DNA from: Bacillus wiedmannii
GTDB lineage: Bacteria > Bacillota > Bacilli > Bacillales > Bacillaceae_G
Length of the DNA stretch: 64,000 nucleotides
Direction: 5' to 3'
Assembly (NCBI RefSeq): GCF_001583695.1
Contig: NZ_LOBC01000028.1
Coordinates: 394,423 to 458,422, forward strand
The notes beneath the pieces are model-generated. The model was not told the origin of the DNA and did not search any database. It saw only the letters and a list, made by a program, of their open reading frames with translations. Below, one piece after another: positions 17,245 through 27,935 of this stretch. Position numbers and translations under genes: made by a program. Position 1 is the stretch's first letter; each line of letters starts with the position of its first letter.

Positions 17245-18048
17245 TTATACAATTTTCTTCCGTATCGAACTTGAAATAAAATCAATGATAATTACCATTA
17301 AAATAATACCCAATAAAATAATCCCCACACGAGACCAATTGCGTGAACTCAGTGCAAAAATTAGAGGCGTACCAATCCCACCTGCTCCAATAACACCTAA
17401 AATAGCAGCGGATCGTACATTAATTTCGAACCTGTATAACGTATACGATAGAAAATCCGGTAATACTTGTGGCAATACTGCATACCAAAGTATTTGAAAG
17501 CGATTCGCACCTGTAGCTATTAACGCTTCCGTCGGTCCTTTATCTATATTTTCAATTCCTTCTGAATATAATTTCCCTAACATTCCGATAGAGTGTAATC
17601 CTAAAGCTAGAACTCCGGCAAAGGAACCTGGTCCAACAGCTTTTATAAATAAAAGAGCCATAACTAATTCAGGAAATGTACGAACAAAACTAAGTACAAA
17701 TTTCCCAGTTCCTGCCGTTAATTTTCCACTGCTCATATTCGTTGCCGCCCAAAAAGCGAATGGAACAGATAAAAAGGCAGAAATAAATGTACCTAATATC
17801 GCAATTGCCAACGTATCAATTAAGCCATGTAATAAATCTTCACCATCTGGCAAAGATACATACGACCAATCTGGATTCAATACACCTGTCATAATTGCTT
17901 TTGTAATTTCTCCTGCCGTATCCTTTATTCCCTCTAGCGGGACTCCTGAAAAAGCCCATACATAAACAAATGCAAGTGCTATAAAAATAAACCAGCGATA
18001 CACACTCGGTTTCTTCGGTTTTGGTACAATTATCGTCGTTTTACTCAT
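17245..18048 (-). CDS. phnE: Phosphonate-type ABC transporter permease 2
   Basis: This 267-residue inner-membrane permease has about six segments. Its EAA-type loop reads IATGANRFQILWYAVLPQVLP, and the C-terminal ILGVIGAGGIGTPLIF is typical of PhnE. It is the second of two PhnE paralogs, and its ATG overlaps the stop of the first (TAATG). With the partner permease it forms the channel for phosphonate, phosphite or a related oxyanion. Confidence 0.88.
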   Translation of the reverse strand: MSKTTIIVPKPKKPSVYRWFIFIALAFVYVWAFSGVPLEGIKDTAGEITKAIMTGVLNPDWSYVSLPDGEDLLHGLIDTLAIAILGTFISAFLSVPFAFWAATNMSSGKLTAGTGKFVLSFVRTFPELVMALLFIKAVGPGSFAGVLALGLHSIGMLGKLYSEGIENIDKGPTEALIATGANRFQILWYAVLPQVLPDFLSYTLYRFEINVRSAAILGVIGAGGIGTPLIFALSSRNWSRVGIILLGIILMVIIIDFISSSIRKKIV

Positions 18049-18842
18049 TATAATTTCTCCCGCAACAATGTACTTACATAATCAATTAACAATACAACAA
18101 CAAGAGTATAAATAATAATAGATGCAGTTTGTTGATATTGTAAAAATCCAAGTGTACGGTCATAATACAACCCAATACCACCCGCTCCTACTAAACCTAA
18201 AACAGCTGCTGCACGTACGTTCACCTCAAATGTATAAAGAACATAGGAGACAAAATGTGCTTTCACTTGCGGAATTACCCCATACACAATCCATTGCACT
18301 TTATTTGCTCCTACTGCTGTCATCGCCTCTAATGGACCTGGATCAATCGATTCCATTGACTCATACAACAATTTCGCCACGAGCCCAATTGAGAAAAAAG
18401 TAAGAGCTAAAATACCTGGAAGTGGTCCTATTCCAAAAATAGCTACAAAAATTGCCGCTAATAATAAATCTGGTATCGTTCGGATAAAATTTAAAACCAA
18501 TCGAGCTGGACCGTACAAAAATGTACTAGTAAACACATTACTTGCCGCAAATAGTGCCAGTGGAATAGCTAAAATCGCTCCTAAAGTCGTCCCAATAATC
18601 GCCATACGTATTGTATCTAACATCGCTGTTGTAATAACTTGAAAATAACTCCAATCAGGCGGCACCATCTCTTTTAACAAATCAATCATATTAGGAAAAC
18701 CAACTACTAGTTTTGAAAATGATGCGTCGACCTGTACACTACTTCCCCACAACAGTAAAATGACTAGAATAGCCGTTAACATATGTTTCAACTTACTCGG
18801 CGGCTTCGGTATCGATTTTGAATATATCGTCGCGTCATTCAT
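18048..18842 (-). CDS. phnE: Phosphonate-type ABC transporter permease 1
   Basis: This 264-residue permease is homologous to its downstream neighbour, with the loop [21 protein letters not shown] and [16 protein letters not shown]. It overlaps the phnC stop by 4 nt. Operons with two PhnE genes usually build a heterodimeric channel. Confidence 0.88.
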   Translation of the reverse strand: MNDATIYSKSIPKPPSKLKHMLTAILVILLLWGSSVQVDASFSKLVVGFPNMIDLLKEMVPPDWSYFQVITTAMLDTIRMAIIGTTLGAILAIPLALFAASNVFTSTFLYGPARLVLNFIRTIPDLLLAAIFVAIFGIGPLPGILALTFFSIGLVAKLLYESMESIDPGPLEAMTAVGANKVQWIVYGVIPQVKAHFVSYVLYTFEVNVRAAAVLGLVGAGGIGLYYDRTLGFLQYQQTASIIIYTLVVVLLIDYVSTLLREKL

Positions 18843-19612
18843 TTAACTGCCACCTCTAATAATTCACTTTTCTGCGCTACGTCTCCATAAATTTCAGCAA
18901 ATTTTTCATCCGTTGCCTCTTCTACTGAACCATCAAAAACAATTTCGCCTGCATGTAATCCAATAATGCGTGTCGCATATTGCCTAGCTAAATCAATAGA
19001 ATGTAAGTTTACAATTGTTGTAATCCCAAAATCTTCATTAATTTTTTTCAAATCATCTAATACTTGCTTTGTTGTTAGCGGATCTAACGACGCAACAGGT
19101 TCATCTGCCAATATGATTTTTGCTTCTTGCGCCAACGCTCTAGCAATCGATACACGTTGCTGTTGTCCTCCTGATAATTCATCAGCTCGCGCATATGCTT
19201 TTTCTAAAATATTCACCCTTTTTAACGATTGAAAGGCAAGCTCCAAATCTTCTTTTGGAAATAGACCTAACGTTGTACGAAAAGTCGAATGGTATCCAAC
19301 ACGCCCAGCTAATACATTCTTCAAAACCGTTGATCGTTTTACAAGGTTAAAACTTTGAAAAATCATACCAATATCCCGGCGCATGCGTCGTAATTCTTTT
19401 CCTTTCGCAGCAGTAATAGACTCACCTTCAATCAAGATTTCTCCTTCTGTAATCTCATGAAGGCGATTTACCGATCTAAGAAGTGTAGACTTTCCAGCCC
19501 CCGACAGCCCTACCATTACAACAAACTCACCTTTTTGAATGTTCAAGTTTATATTATTCAATCCTTTTGTACCATTCGGATACATTTTGGAAACATTTCG
19601 AAATTCTATCAC
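18839..19612 (-). CDS. phnC: Phosphonate-type ABC transporter ATPase
   Basis: This 257-residue ATPase has Walker [10 protein letters not shown], signature [15 protein letters not shown], Walker [14 protein letters not shown] and the switch His in NLHSID. This is the PhnC subfamily. The start is GTG with AGGTAAG upstream. It follows phnD after an intercistronic hairpin and overlaps the first phnE. Confidence 0.9.
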   Translation of the reverse strand: MIEFRNVSKMYPNGTKGLNNINLNIQKGEFVVMVGLSGAGKSTLLRSVNRLHEITEGEILIEGESITAAKGKELRRMRRDIGMIFQSFNLVKRSTVLKNVLAGRVGYHSTFRTTLGLFPKEDLELAFQSLKRVNILEKAYARADELSGGQQQRVSIARALAQEAKIILADEPVASLDPLTTKQVLDDLKKINEDFGITTIVNLHSIDLARQYATRIIGLHAGEIVFDGSVEEATDEKFAEIYGDVAQKSELLEVAVK

Positions 19613-19640
19613 ACATCTTACCTACCTTCTATGTATTCAA

Positions 19641-19686
19641 AATGGCAAACTAACTGGAAACATATGCCTTCCAGTTAGCTGCCATT
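19641..19686 (-). other. Intercistronic hairpin between phnD and phnC
   Basis: The stem ctaactggaa/ttccagttag extends outward through aatggca/tgccatt with a small bulge. It lies between the phnD stop and the phnC start on the transcript. It probably stabilises phnD mRNA or partly terminates, giving more binding protein than transporter. Confidence 0.6.
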
Positions 19687-19696
19687 TCCATATGTA

Positions 19697-20635
19697 TTAT
19701 TGCGTTTTTACTTTCTTTCCATATTCACGAACGATATCAAATTTACTATCATCAGATTTAACATATCCTTCATGTGAATATACTTCTTTAATGATTTTGT
19801 GACCTTCCTCATTCTTTCCTATTTCAATGAAAGCGTCCTGTAATTTCTTACTCCACTCTGCATCTAAATCAGAACGTACCGAAATCGTATCATTTGGAAT
19901 TTTTTCCGTAAATTTCACTATTTTCGTTTGATCGAATATATTCGGATAATCTTTTTTCACAATATTACGAGCATCTTGGAATACAACAGATGCATCTACA
20001 TCACCATTTAAAAGAGCAATCAGCGACTGATCGTGACCTTTTAATGTAACAGGTTTCACATCCTTTAGTGGATCAATTCCCTCTTTTAACAATACAGCCG
20101 CAGGCCATACATACCCCGCTGATGACGTTACATCTTGATAACCAATTTTTTTACCTTTTAAATCTTTTACACTGTTAATATTTGAATTTTTCTTAACTAC
20201 AAACTCAGATTTATAAAAGTCTACTAAATCCTTTGTAGGAGCTCCCGTTTCATCATCTACTCCAAAACGTTGTGCTTGTAAAATTACGTTTGCAGCCTTT
20301 TTCTCATGCGCTAGCACATACGCTGTTGGAGGTAAAAACCCTACATCTACTTGCTTAGACGCCATCGCTTCTACAATTGTATTGTAATTCGTTGAAATGC
20401 TAACTTTTACCGGAATATTTAATTTATCACTTAATAACTTTTCCAATGGTTTTGCCTTTGCCTCTAACGTATCTGCATTTTGAGAAGGAACAAATTGAAC
20501 ATTTAAAGTCTTCGGTACATAACCTTTTTTCGTATCTTCAGTTTTACTTGCACTTGATTCTTTCGTTCCACAACCACTTAATAATCCCGCCGCTAGTACA
20601 ACTGTCGTACTCATTGCAAAAACTTTTTTCAACAT
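19697..20635 (-). CDS. phnD: Phosphonate-type substrate-binding lipoprotein
   Basis: This 312-residue lipoprotein has a signal peptide with lipobox LLSGC (Cys near residue 22), then a periplasmic-binding fold with NVQFVPSQNADTLEAKAKPLEKLL. It also contains VGFLPPTAYVLAHEKKA and DLKGKKIGYQDVTSSAGYVWP, all typical of PhnD. The frame extends 45 codons upstream, but the ATG of MLKKVF follows GGAGG. It captures the anion for PhnC/E/E. No C-P lyase or phosphonatase gene is nearby. Confidence 0.9.
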   Translation of the reverse strand: MLKKVFAMSTTVVLAAGLLSGCGTKESSASKTEDTKKGYVPKTLNVQFVPSQNADTLEAKAKPLEKLLSDKLNIPVKVSISTNYNTIVEAMASKQVDVGFLPPTAYVLAHEKKAANVILQAQRFGVDDETGAPTKDLVDFYKSEFVVKKNSNINSVKDLKGKKIGYQDVTSSAGYVWPAAVLLKEGIDPLKDVKPVTLKGHDQSLIALLNGDVDASVVFQDARNIVKKDYPNIFDQTKIVKFTEKIPNDTISVRSDLDAEWSKKLQDAFIEIGKNEEGHKIIKEVYSHEGYVKSDDSKFDIVREYGKKVKTQ

Positions 20636-20720
20636 ATTAATGCCTCCAATTTTGTTGTTATAAAATTGCCTTCCGTAAACATGAAGAAATATATCACACA
20701 TTTTCACGTACAATTGCTTA

Positions 20721-20759
20721 TTTACAGAATCTTTACACATTCTATACATTCTCATTAAA
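20721..20759 (+). promoter_or_regulatory. PhoP-box-like direct repeats
   Basis: Four hexamers, TTTACA, TTTACA, TATACA and ATTAAA, recur every 11 bp (20721, 20732, 20743, 20754). This matches the TTAACA-type direct repeats bound by PhoP~P. They lie between divergent phnD and the nucleotidase gene and are oriented towards the latter. Confidence 0.6.
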
Positions 20760-20819
20760 ATTCTCTTCATATATTTGATATGCTTAATTAGTAGATAACA
20801 ATAGAAAAGGTGAATGATA

Positions 20820-22403
20820 TTGAATCCAAATCAAATTGTAACTTTAAACATTTTATTAACAAGTGATATACATGGCACTGTTTATCCAATTCACTACCAA
20901 GATAACTCCCAAGCTGAAATTGGTTTAGCCAAAATTTCTACTCTTATAAAAAAAGAACGTTCCCAAAATAGAAACGTTCTTTTAATTGATAACGGTGACT
21001 TCATACAAGGAACACCCTTCACTTATCATTACGCTATATACGAAGAAGATAAGAAAAATCCAATGTCTTTATTAGCGAACTATTTACGTTATGATGCTGC
21101 AGTTATTGGGAATCATGAATTTAATTATGGAATGGACATATTAAATAATGCTATTTCTACTGCAAACTTTCCGTATCTATCAGCAAATATTTTAGATAAA
21201 AACAGAAAAGAACCTTATTTCGGGAAACCATATATAATAAAACATATTGAATCAAATATAAAAATTGCTATTTTAGGGATGACAACGCATTACATTCCCA
21301 ATTGGGAACAACCCCATCACATTCAAGATTTACAATTTGAAGATGCATTAGAAACAACAAAAAGATGGGTTTCTTACATTCGCGAACACGAGAAACCAGA
21401 TTTATTAGTCGTAGCCTACCATGGGGGATTTGAACGCGATTTACAAACTGGGGTACCGACTGAAGTTTTAACAGGTGAAAACCAAGGATATGCAATGTGC
21501 CATGAAATTGAAGGTATAGACATTTTACTAACAGGACACCAACACCGGGAAATCGCTCACACCGTAATGAATGGTGTAACAATTTTACAGATTGGATGCA
21601 ATGGACACTCCGTTGGAAAAGTAACAGTAACATTCGAAAAAACAGAAAAAAAATGGAAAAAAAAAGAGAGTTATTCACAATTATTGCCCGTACAAGGAAT
21701 TGAGGCTGACCAAGATATTCTTTCCTTGGTTGCCGATTATGAAGAAAAAACACAAAATTGGCTCGATCAACCTATTGGAGTAATCTATGGGGACATGCAA
21801 ATTTCAGATGCTATGCAAACTCGTTTGCAAGACCATCCTTTTATTGAATTCATAAATAAAATACAGATGGATATAGCTAATGTTTCCATTTCTTGTACAA
21901 GCTTATTCCATAATACATCTCCAGGTTTCCCTAATCGCGTAACAATGCGTGACATCGTTTCTAATTATATTTATCCAAATACATTAAAAGTAATTAGAAT
22001 AACTGGAGCGGATATAAAAGATGCCCTTGAACTCTCTGCTTCTTATTTCATATTAAAAGCAAATGGAACTATCATCGTAAACCCTACCTACATAGAACCA
22101 AAGCCGCAATACTATAATTACGATATGTGGGAAGGAATTTCGTACGTATTAAACATTTCCAAACCAATTGGCGAGAGAGTAGAATCCTTACAGTATAAAG
22201 GCGCTCCACTTCATATGAATGAAGAATATGACGTCGTTATGAATAATTATCGCGCAAGTGGCGGAGGGAACTTCTTTATGTTTCAAAATAAGCCCGTAAT
22301 AAAAGACATACCAACAGATATGTCTGAACTTATCGCTAACTATATATTGAAGCACAAAAATATAGAAGCAACAGTCAATAACAACTGGAAAGTTATTAAA
22401 TAA
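20820..22403 (+). CDS. Cytoplasmic bifunctional metallophosphatase/5'-nucleotidase
   Basis: This protein of about 527 residues has an N-terminal metallophosphoesterase domain: SDIHG, NGDFIQG, GNHEFNYG and GHQHRE supply the dinuclear metal ligands. A C-terminal 5'-nucleotidase domain follows, with YNYDMWEGISYVLN. There is no signal peptide, unlike most secreted UshA/YfkN-type enzymes. The upstream ATG is 1 nt from the ribosome site AAAGGTG, so the TTG at normal spacing is preferred. It is divergent from phnD, with shared PhoP-type repeats, suggesting phosphate scavenging. Confidence 0.82.
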   Translation: MNPNQIVTLNILLTSDIHGTVYPIHYQDNSQAEIGLAKISTLIKKERSQNRNVLLIDNGDFIQGTPFTYHYAIYEEDKKNPMSLLANYLRYDAAVIGNHEFNYGMDILNNAISTANFPYLSANILDKNRKEPYFGKPYIIKHIESNIKIAILGMTTHYIPNWEQPHHIQDLQFEDALETTKRWVSYIREHEKPDLLVVAYHGGFERDLQTGVPTEVLTGENQGYAMCHEIEGIDILLTGHQHREIAHTVMNGVTILQIGCNGHSVGKVTVTFEKTEKKWKKKESYSQLLPVQGIEADQDILSLVADYEEKTQNWLDQPIGVIYGDMQISDAMQTRLQDHPFIEFINKIQMDIANVSISCTSLFHNTSPGFPNRVTMRDIVSNYIYPNTLKVIRITGADIKDALELSASYFILKANGTIIVNPTYIEPKPQYYNYDMWEGISYVLNISKPIGERVESLQYKGAPLHMNEEYDVVMNNYRASGGGNFFMFQNKPVIKDIPTDMSELIANYILKHKNIEATVNNNWKVIK

Positions 22404-22419
22404 CGGATATAATAAATAA

Positions 22420-22442
22420 AAAAGATGGGCTTCGCCCATCTT

Positions 22443-22444
<2 letters not shown>
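22420..22444. terminator. Bidirectional terminator between the nucleotidase gene and ynzC
   Basis: The stem aaaagatgggc/gcccatctttt with a 3-nt loop overlaps the ynzC stop. Confidence 0.75.
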
Positions 22445-22700
<256 letters not shown>

Positions 22701-22727
22701 TCAAAACTGATTATTATCATACAATAG

Positions 22728-23414
<687 letters not shown>

Positions 23415-23444
23415 TTATAGTGTATCATAAATTCGTCTTTCGTT

Positions 23445-23484
23445 CGAACTTATGTTTGTAGAATGTTTTTTCGCATGTTATACT
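23445..23484 (+). promoter_or_regulatory. lexA promoter with LexA (DinR) box
   Basis: CGAAC-TTAT-GTTTG (23445-23458) is a one-mismatch DinR box (consensus CGAAC-N4-GTTCG). It overlaps the -35 TTGTAG (23456-23461), which is 17 nt from the -10 TATACT (23479-23484). It can control both lexA and divergent yneB. Confidence 0.75.
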
Positions 23485-23525
23485 TATTAATAAGAAAAAT
23501 GAAAGAAAACGAGGTGTTAGAAAAC

Positions 23526-24146
23526 ATGGAAAAGTTAACGAAACGCCAGCAAGACATTCTCGACTTTATTAAGCTAAAAGTACAAGAAAAAGGATATCCA
23601 CCTTCCGTACGTGAAATCGGTCAAGCAGTCGGCCTCGCTTCTAGTTCTACAGTGCACGGACATTTATCACGACTAGAAGAAAAAGGATATATTCGACGCG
23701 ATCCAACAAAACCACGAGCAATTGAAATTTTAGGTGACAACCGAATGGATACAGAGACACAATCTGTTATTCAAGTTCCAATTGTCGGAAAAGTTACTGC
23801 TGGATTACCGATTACAGCAGTTGAAAGTGTAGAAGATCACTTCCCACTTCCAGCTAGCATTGTTGCTGGAGCAGACCAAGTGTTTATGTTACGTATTTCT
23901 GGAGATAGTATGATTGAAGCTGGTATTTTCGATGGAGATTTAGTTGTTGTTCGCCAACAACAGTCTGCATACAACGGTGAAATTGTAGTCGCTTTAACAG
24001 AAGATAACGAAGCAACTGTTAAACGTTTCTATAAAGAAAAAGACCATTTCCGTCTACAACCGGAAAACTCTTCATTAGAACCTATTATTTTAAAACAAGT
24101 ATCAGTTATCGGAAAAGTAATTGGCGTATATCGTGATTTACATTAA
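23526..24146 (+). CDS. lexA: LexA repressor
   Basis: This 206-residue SOS repressor has an N-terminal winged helix ([38 protein letters not shown]), the autocleavage Ala-Gly in VTAGLP, catalytic Ser in SGDSMIEAG and Lys in ATVKRFYKE. The frame extends 21 codons upstream over the promoter -10, so the ATG behind GAGGTG is the start. It represses itself and yneB through the box upstream. Confidence 0.96.
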   Translation: MEKLTKRQQDILDFIKLKVQEKGYPPSVREIGQAVGLASSSTVHGHLSRLEEKGYIRRDPTKPRAIEILGDNRMDTETQSVIQVPIVGKVTAGLPITAVESVEDHFPLPASIVAGADQVFMLRISGDSMIEAGIFDGDLVVVRQQQSAYNGEIVVALTEDNEATVKRFYKEKDHFRLQPENSSLEPIILKQVSVIGKVIGVYRDLH

Positions 24147-24153
24147 GAATAAT

Positions 24154-24199
24154 AAAAGAAGATAATTACCTTATTTATATACGGTAATTATCTTCTTTT
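24154..24199. terminator. lexA terminator
   Basis: A 17-bp perfect stem (aaaagaagataattacc) with a 12-nt loop and T-tract also faces the convergent DUF4097 gene. Confidence 0.75.
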
Positions 24200-24233
24200 T
24201 TGTATTTTGATAGATTTTCATACATTCTATTTC

Positions 24234-25040
24234 TTATGAACGAGTTTCAATCGTCACATCGCCAGCAGCTGTTTTACCACTAATCTTTTTACTACCATTG
24301 CCAATTGTTACATTTTTATTTTCTTCATTAAAAATCATTACTTCGCCAGCAGCGCTTTGCCCCGTTATAACTGCATCTTGTGGTTTTTCCAATAAAGTTA
24401 TATCTACATCACCAGCAGTTGAACTTGCCTCTACGTCATATTTAGGATCATGATCCATAATATGCACTTCCCCACTAGCCGACTTCGCTGTTACTTTCCC
24501 TATTACTTTTTTAAAGTTCACCTCACCAGCTTTTGTAGATCCCTCCACACTCTTAGCTGTGACATGTTTCAAATCTACTTCTCCAGCCATTGTTCCAACA
24601 CTTACATGATCACTTTTCACATCACTTATTTCTATTTGTCCAGCGGATGAATTTACTTTTATCTCTTGGTAAGAACGTTCAGGCACGAGGAGAGTTATTG
24701 TAGACGTTTGAAATCTAAAATCGTAAAAAGAAAAATCAAATGAAGCACCTTTTTCTCTTTCCCCAATAATTTTTAATGTGTCACCATCTTCGTCAATACG
24801 AACCTCGTGTTTACGTACATCTCCTGATTGCTTTACATAAAAAGAAGAGTCGGGAGATTTTTGGACAACAATATCCCCAGCGTCTAACTTAACTTCTATA
24901 TTTTTTAATGTTTCGTTTTTAATTACGTCTTCTTTATTTCCTTCTTCTGCAGTTTGCACTGCTTTTTCATATGTTTGTGAAATCCCTATTACTCCAATAA
25001 TGATACAAGCGATAGCTACTAACAATATTTTCTTCATCAT
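24234..25040 (-). CDS. DUF4097-family beta-helix-like surface protein
   Basis: This 268-residue protein has an N-terminal membrane anchor or signal (residues 3-20), then a repetitive beta-rich region. Short motifs recur about every 20 residues: SSAGQIE, TMAGEVD, TKAGEVN, SASGEVH, STAGDVD, SAAGEVM, TAAGDVT. This is the DUF4097 pattern seen in YvlB-like proteins. It is co-transcribed with the HAAS-domain and PadR genes upstream, a cassette often tied to envelope stress. Its molecular function is unknown. Confidence 0.75.
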   Translation of the reverse strand: MMKKILLVAIACIIIGVIGISQTYEKAVQTAEEGNKEDVIKNETLKNIEVKLDAGDIVVQKSPDSSFYVKQSGDVRKHEVRIDEDGDTLKIIGEREKGASFDFSFYDFRFQTSTITLLVPERSYQEIKVNSSAGQIEISDVKSDHVSVGTMAGEVDLKHVTAKSVEGSTKAGEVNFKKVIGKVTAKSASGEVHIMDHDPKYDVEASSTAGDVDITLLEKPQDAVITGQSAAGEVMIFNEENKNVTIGNGSKKISGKTAAGDVTIETRS

Positions 25041-25583
25041 CTACTCCCCTTTTATCATTTTGAAGTTCCATATTACATAACGTACGCATAACTTTTTAAA
25101 CCACTTCGTACTATAATAAGCGATAATACATAACAACAAACCTACTCCAACAAACGTTATACTAACGAATACATCCAACCATATAAAAGTACCCATAAAT
25201 ACTTTTCCAATAACGAAAAATGGTGTCACTACACTAGCAATCCCACCGACCCAAAAAGAAAATATAAAAGCGATAATTGTAACTAACGGGCCTAACACAA
25301 TAATGAAATTAAACAAACTAAGTCCAATCGCTGCCATGACAGCCCTTGTTATATTCGAAGTAGATGGGTCCTTTTTCATTTCATCAAAGCGATACAAAGC
25401 AAGTAAGTCTTTGGCAATTACTTTCGGAGAGCCAAGGCCTTTTATTATTTCCGATTCGGTTTTCCCCTCTTCTTTCCCAAACTGAAAATGCTCTTCATAA
25501 TCAAATAAAATATCTTTCCTCTCTTCTTCCGGTAACTTTCTAAGATGACTTGATAATTCTTTAAGAAACTGTTCTTTACTCAT
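25041..25583 (-). CDS. HAAS-domain (DUF1700) membrane protein
   Basis: This 180-residue protein has an N-terminal HAAS domain ([22 protein letters not shown], then FDYEEHF and [22 protein letters not shown]), followed by three to four membrane segments. HAAS proteins are usually encoded beside a PadR regulator and may act as its membrane-bound sensor partner. The start overlaps the padR stop by 8 nt. An upstream extension of 16 codons lies wholly in padR and is rejected. Confidence 0.8.
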   Translation of the reverse strand: MSKEQFLKELSSHLRKLPEEERKDILFDYEEHFQFGKEEGKTESEIIKGLGSPKVIAKDLLALYRFDEMKKDPSTSNITRAVMAAIGLSLFNFIIVLGPLVTIIAFIFSFWVGGIASVVTPFFVIGKVFMGTFIWLDVFVSITFVGVGLLLCIIAYYSTKWFKKLCVRYVIWNFKMIKGE

Positions 25584-25899
25584 CCCATTCCACCCCTTCA
25601 ATAATTTCTTGTACGCCTTTTGCAAAATCACGCCACTCTGTTACTAACAAATTCAGTTGCGTTTCCCCTTGCTCAGTTAGTTGATAATATTTACGAGGCG
25701 GCCCCTCCGTAGATTCTTTCAAATACGTTTGAAAATACCCTTCTTTCGTTAAACGACGTAATAAAGGATACACTGACCCTTCCGATATTAAAAATTTATT
25801 TGAGATTTGCTGTACAAGTTCATAACCGTAACAATCTTTACGTTTCACAAGTGCCAAAACACACAGTTCTAACACACCTTTTTTAAACTGAACGTTCAA
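25576..25899 (-). CDS. PadR-family transcriptional regulator
   Basis: This 107-residue winged-helix regulator begins [30 protein letters not shown], shown here in part, with the wing segment [16 protein letters not shown]. PadR proteins repress, and the gene heads a three-gene operon, so autoregulation is likely. Of two TTG codons, the second is 7 nt after GGGGGA and restores the usual PadR N-terminus; the first touches the ribosome site. Confidence 0.88.
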   Translation of the reverse strand: MNVQFKKGVLELCVLALVKRKDCYGYELVQQISNKFLISEGSVYPLLRRLTKEGYFQTYLKESTEGPPRKYYQLTEQGETQLNLLVTEWRDFAKGVQEIIEGVEWDE

Positions 25900-25957
25900 G
25901 GTCAATCCCCCTTTCTCATTTCAGTACTGTTCAATACACGGTACCTGTCATATCCAT

Positions 25958-25986
25958 AATATACCACTTAGTATTATTCATTGCAA
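25958..25986 (-). promoter_or_regulatory. Promoter of the padR operon
   Basis: On the minus strand, -35 TTGCAA (25981-25986) and -10 TATATT (25958-25963) are 17 nt apart, about 60 nt before the padR start. No clear PadR dyad was identified. Confidence 0.6.
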
Positions 25987-26028
25987 GGTACTCATTTATA
26001 TTTACTCCCTAAATGTAGAAAACGTACA

Positions 26029-26082
26029 AATAAAAGCCTGAATAATGTCCTGTTATAACTGGCCATCACTCAGGCTTTTATT
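26029..26082 (-). terminator. Terminator at the end of the lasso-peptide operon
   Basis: The 13-bp arms aataaaagcctga and tcaggcttttatt enclose a 28-nt loop and end in a T-rich tail on the minus strand. Confidence 0.65.
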
Positions 26083-26127
26083 CGATTCGAACTGTATGAA
26101 TACAAAAATTCATTCACTCTTTCCTCT

Positions 26128-27924
26128 CTAAGAACCAACTTCCATTTGTGACCTTAACAAATTTCGAAATACACCTTTTCTCTCTTTAGCCAATTGATTA
26201 AATTCACCTTTTTGAACAATTTCACCTTTTCCTAAAACAATAACTTGATCTGCATTACGGATCGTAGATAAACGATGCGCAATAACAACAATAATCATCG
26301 TTCCTTTCAATCTTTCTATTGCTGATTGGATTTTCACCTCATTTTCAGTATCTAATGCGCTCGTAGCTTCATCTAATACTAAAATGGATGGTTGTCTTAA
26401 AATAGCTCGAGCTAGTACAAGTCGTTGACGTTCACCACCTGAAAGTCTCACTCCACGATCTCCAATGAGAGTATCAAGCCCTTTTGGAAGCATTCGTACA
26501 AATTCAGCTGCCGTCGCAAAATCTAATGCAGTCCAGATTTGTTCTTCACTCGAATTCGGCTCAATCATCAATAAATTTTCTCTTATGCTTGCATTAAATA
26601 AAAAAGGATCTTGTGGCACATAACTAACAGCCCGTCTCAATGACAGTAAATTTTCACTTGTAAAAGGAGTTCCATCTATTAACACTTGACCTTTTTCTGG
26701 TTGAATCAACCCCATTAAAACATCGATTAATGTACTCTTCCCAGCTCCCGAATGTCCCACAATGGCCGTCATACTATTGATTGGTATTTGTACATTAATA
26801 TTTTGAAGCGCATACAAAGGCTCCTTCTTATTATACCGAAAATAAATATCCTTACATTCAATACCCTGTTCTATACAAATCGGCTTTATATGTTTTTGCT
26901 GTATATCCTGCATTTCAATCGCTTCAATACATTCCCCTTGTAATTCCCATAATGACTTAAAAGCAGGAATGCTTGCCGCAAGCTGTTCTAAATTAGACTG
27001 AATTGTCATGAATCTTGGCCATAGTCTCGAAAAGATGAGAATGATTAATAGTAATTGGGTGGGCTGAGCTTTCAATATACTTACTGATAATAATATAAAA
27101 AATGCAATTAAAATAGCCATTGAAACTTTATAAAACAATTGAGAGTTCGATCTTATTCTCATATACTCCATTTGTTCGTTACTCATCTTTCCTGTTATAG
27201 TTTGTAACCATTCTAAACGTGATGCTTCCAAAGTATTACTCTTTATATCTTTAATTCCATTAAAATGATCTGTTATACCAGAAAGATAGCCTTGTGCCAA
27301 TTTTGAGGTCTTACCGCCTAGTATTCGTGCTTTTTTTATAAAAACACGAGAAGCTACCAAGAATAATAAGCCAAAGCCCAAAACAAATATCGTTATTTTG
27401 GGAGATAATAAAAACGCAATCCCCACCTGTATGAATGTAAACAGAATAGCAGCTAACAATTGTAAAATTAAATTAACCCCATAACTTACGCGAGCTAATT
27501 CTGTAGTTAATATATTTATTAGATTTGTTTTCCTTTTCTCTAAAAAAAAACTCCACTTCGCTTTTAGAATCATACTATATGTTTCTATTCTTAATTCTCT
27601 TACAAAAACTTGTTGTGTTCTCGCATCCCTTAAGGTTATGTTTCTTTGTAGTAGATTTTGACCTAACACTATTAGTATATATATACCTAAAATAGAAATT
27701 AGACTTGTCGTTTTAGGAAAATCCTGCAAAAACCTATAGACAGGTGCAATAAAAGTAGACTCCTCGCCTATATTAATTACTCCAGTCATACTTATCATAG
27801 GAATTAATAAAATAATCCCTATCCCTTCAAGTAAACTTATTAAAACCATACCAAATAAATTCACATACAGTATTTTTCCCGCTGAAGAGTATAATTTTTT
27901 CATAAAATATATAATATGATTCAT
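26128..27924 (-). CDS. Lasso peptide ABC exporter
   Basis: This 598-residue fused transporter has six membrane segments, then an ATPase with [39 protein letters not shown] and the switch His in VIAHRLS. It lacks an N-terminal peptidase domain, as expected when leader removal is done by a separate B protein. It is the last gene of the lasso operon and should export the mature peptide and give self-immunity. The frame opens 17 codons upstream, but AGGGGGG precedes the ATG of MNHIIYF. Confidence 0.9.
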   Translation of the reverse strand: MNHIIYFMKKLYSSAGKILYVNLFGMVLISLLEGIGIILLIPMISMTGVINIGEESTFIAPVYRFLQDFPKTTSLISILGIYILIVLGQNLLQRNITLRDARTQQVFVRELRIETYSMILKAKWSFFLEKRKTNLINILTTELARVSYGVNLILQLLAAILFTFIQVGIAFLLSPKITIFVLGFGLLFLVASRVFIKKARILGGKTSKLAQGYLSGITDHFNGIKDIKSNTLEASRLEWLQTITGKMSNEQMEYMRIRSNSQLFYKVSMAILIAFFILLSVSILKAQPTQLLLIILIFSRLWPRFMTIQSNLEQLAASIPAFKSLWELQGECIEAIEMQDIQQKHIKPICIEQGIECKDIYFRYNKKEPLYALQNINVQIPINSMTAIVGHSGAGKSTLIDVLMGLIQPEKGQVLIDGTPFTSENLLSLRRAVSYVPQDPFLFNASIRENLLMIEPNSSEEQIWTALDFATAAEFVRMLPKGLDTLIGDRGVRLSGGERQRLVLARAILRQPSILVLDEATSALDTENEVKIQSAIERLKGTMIIVVIAHRLSTIRNADQVIVLGKGEIVQKGEFNQLAKERKGVFRNLLRSQMEVGS

Positions 27925-27935
27925 CAATGTCCCCC

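Noticed and set aside
20446-20640. Plus-strand frame opposite phnD
   Set aside because: It lies entirely antisense to a well-supported gene with no ribosome site.
23463-23525. LexA starting 21 codons earlier
   Set aside because: That start precedes and overlaps the -10 TATACT; the normal LexA N-terminus MEKLTKRQ has its own ribosome site.
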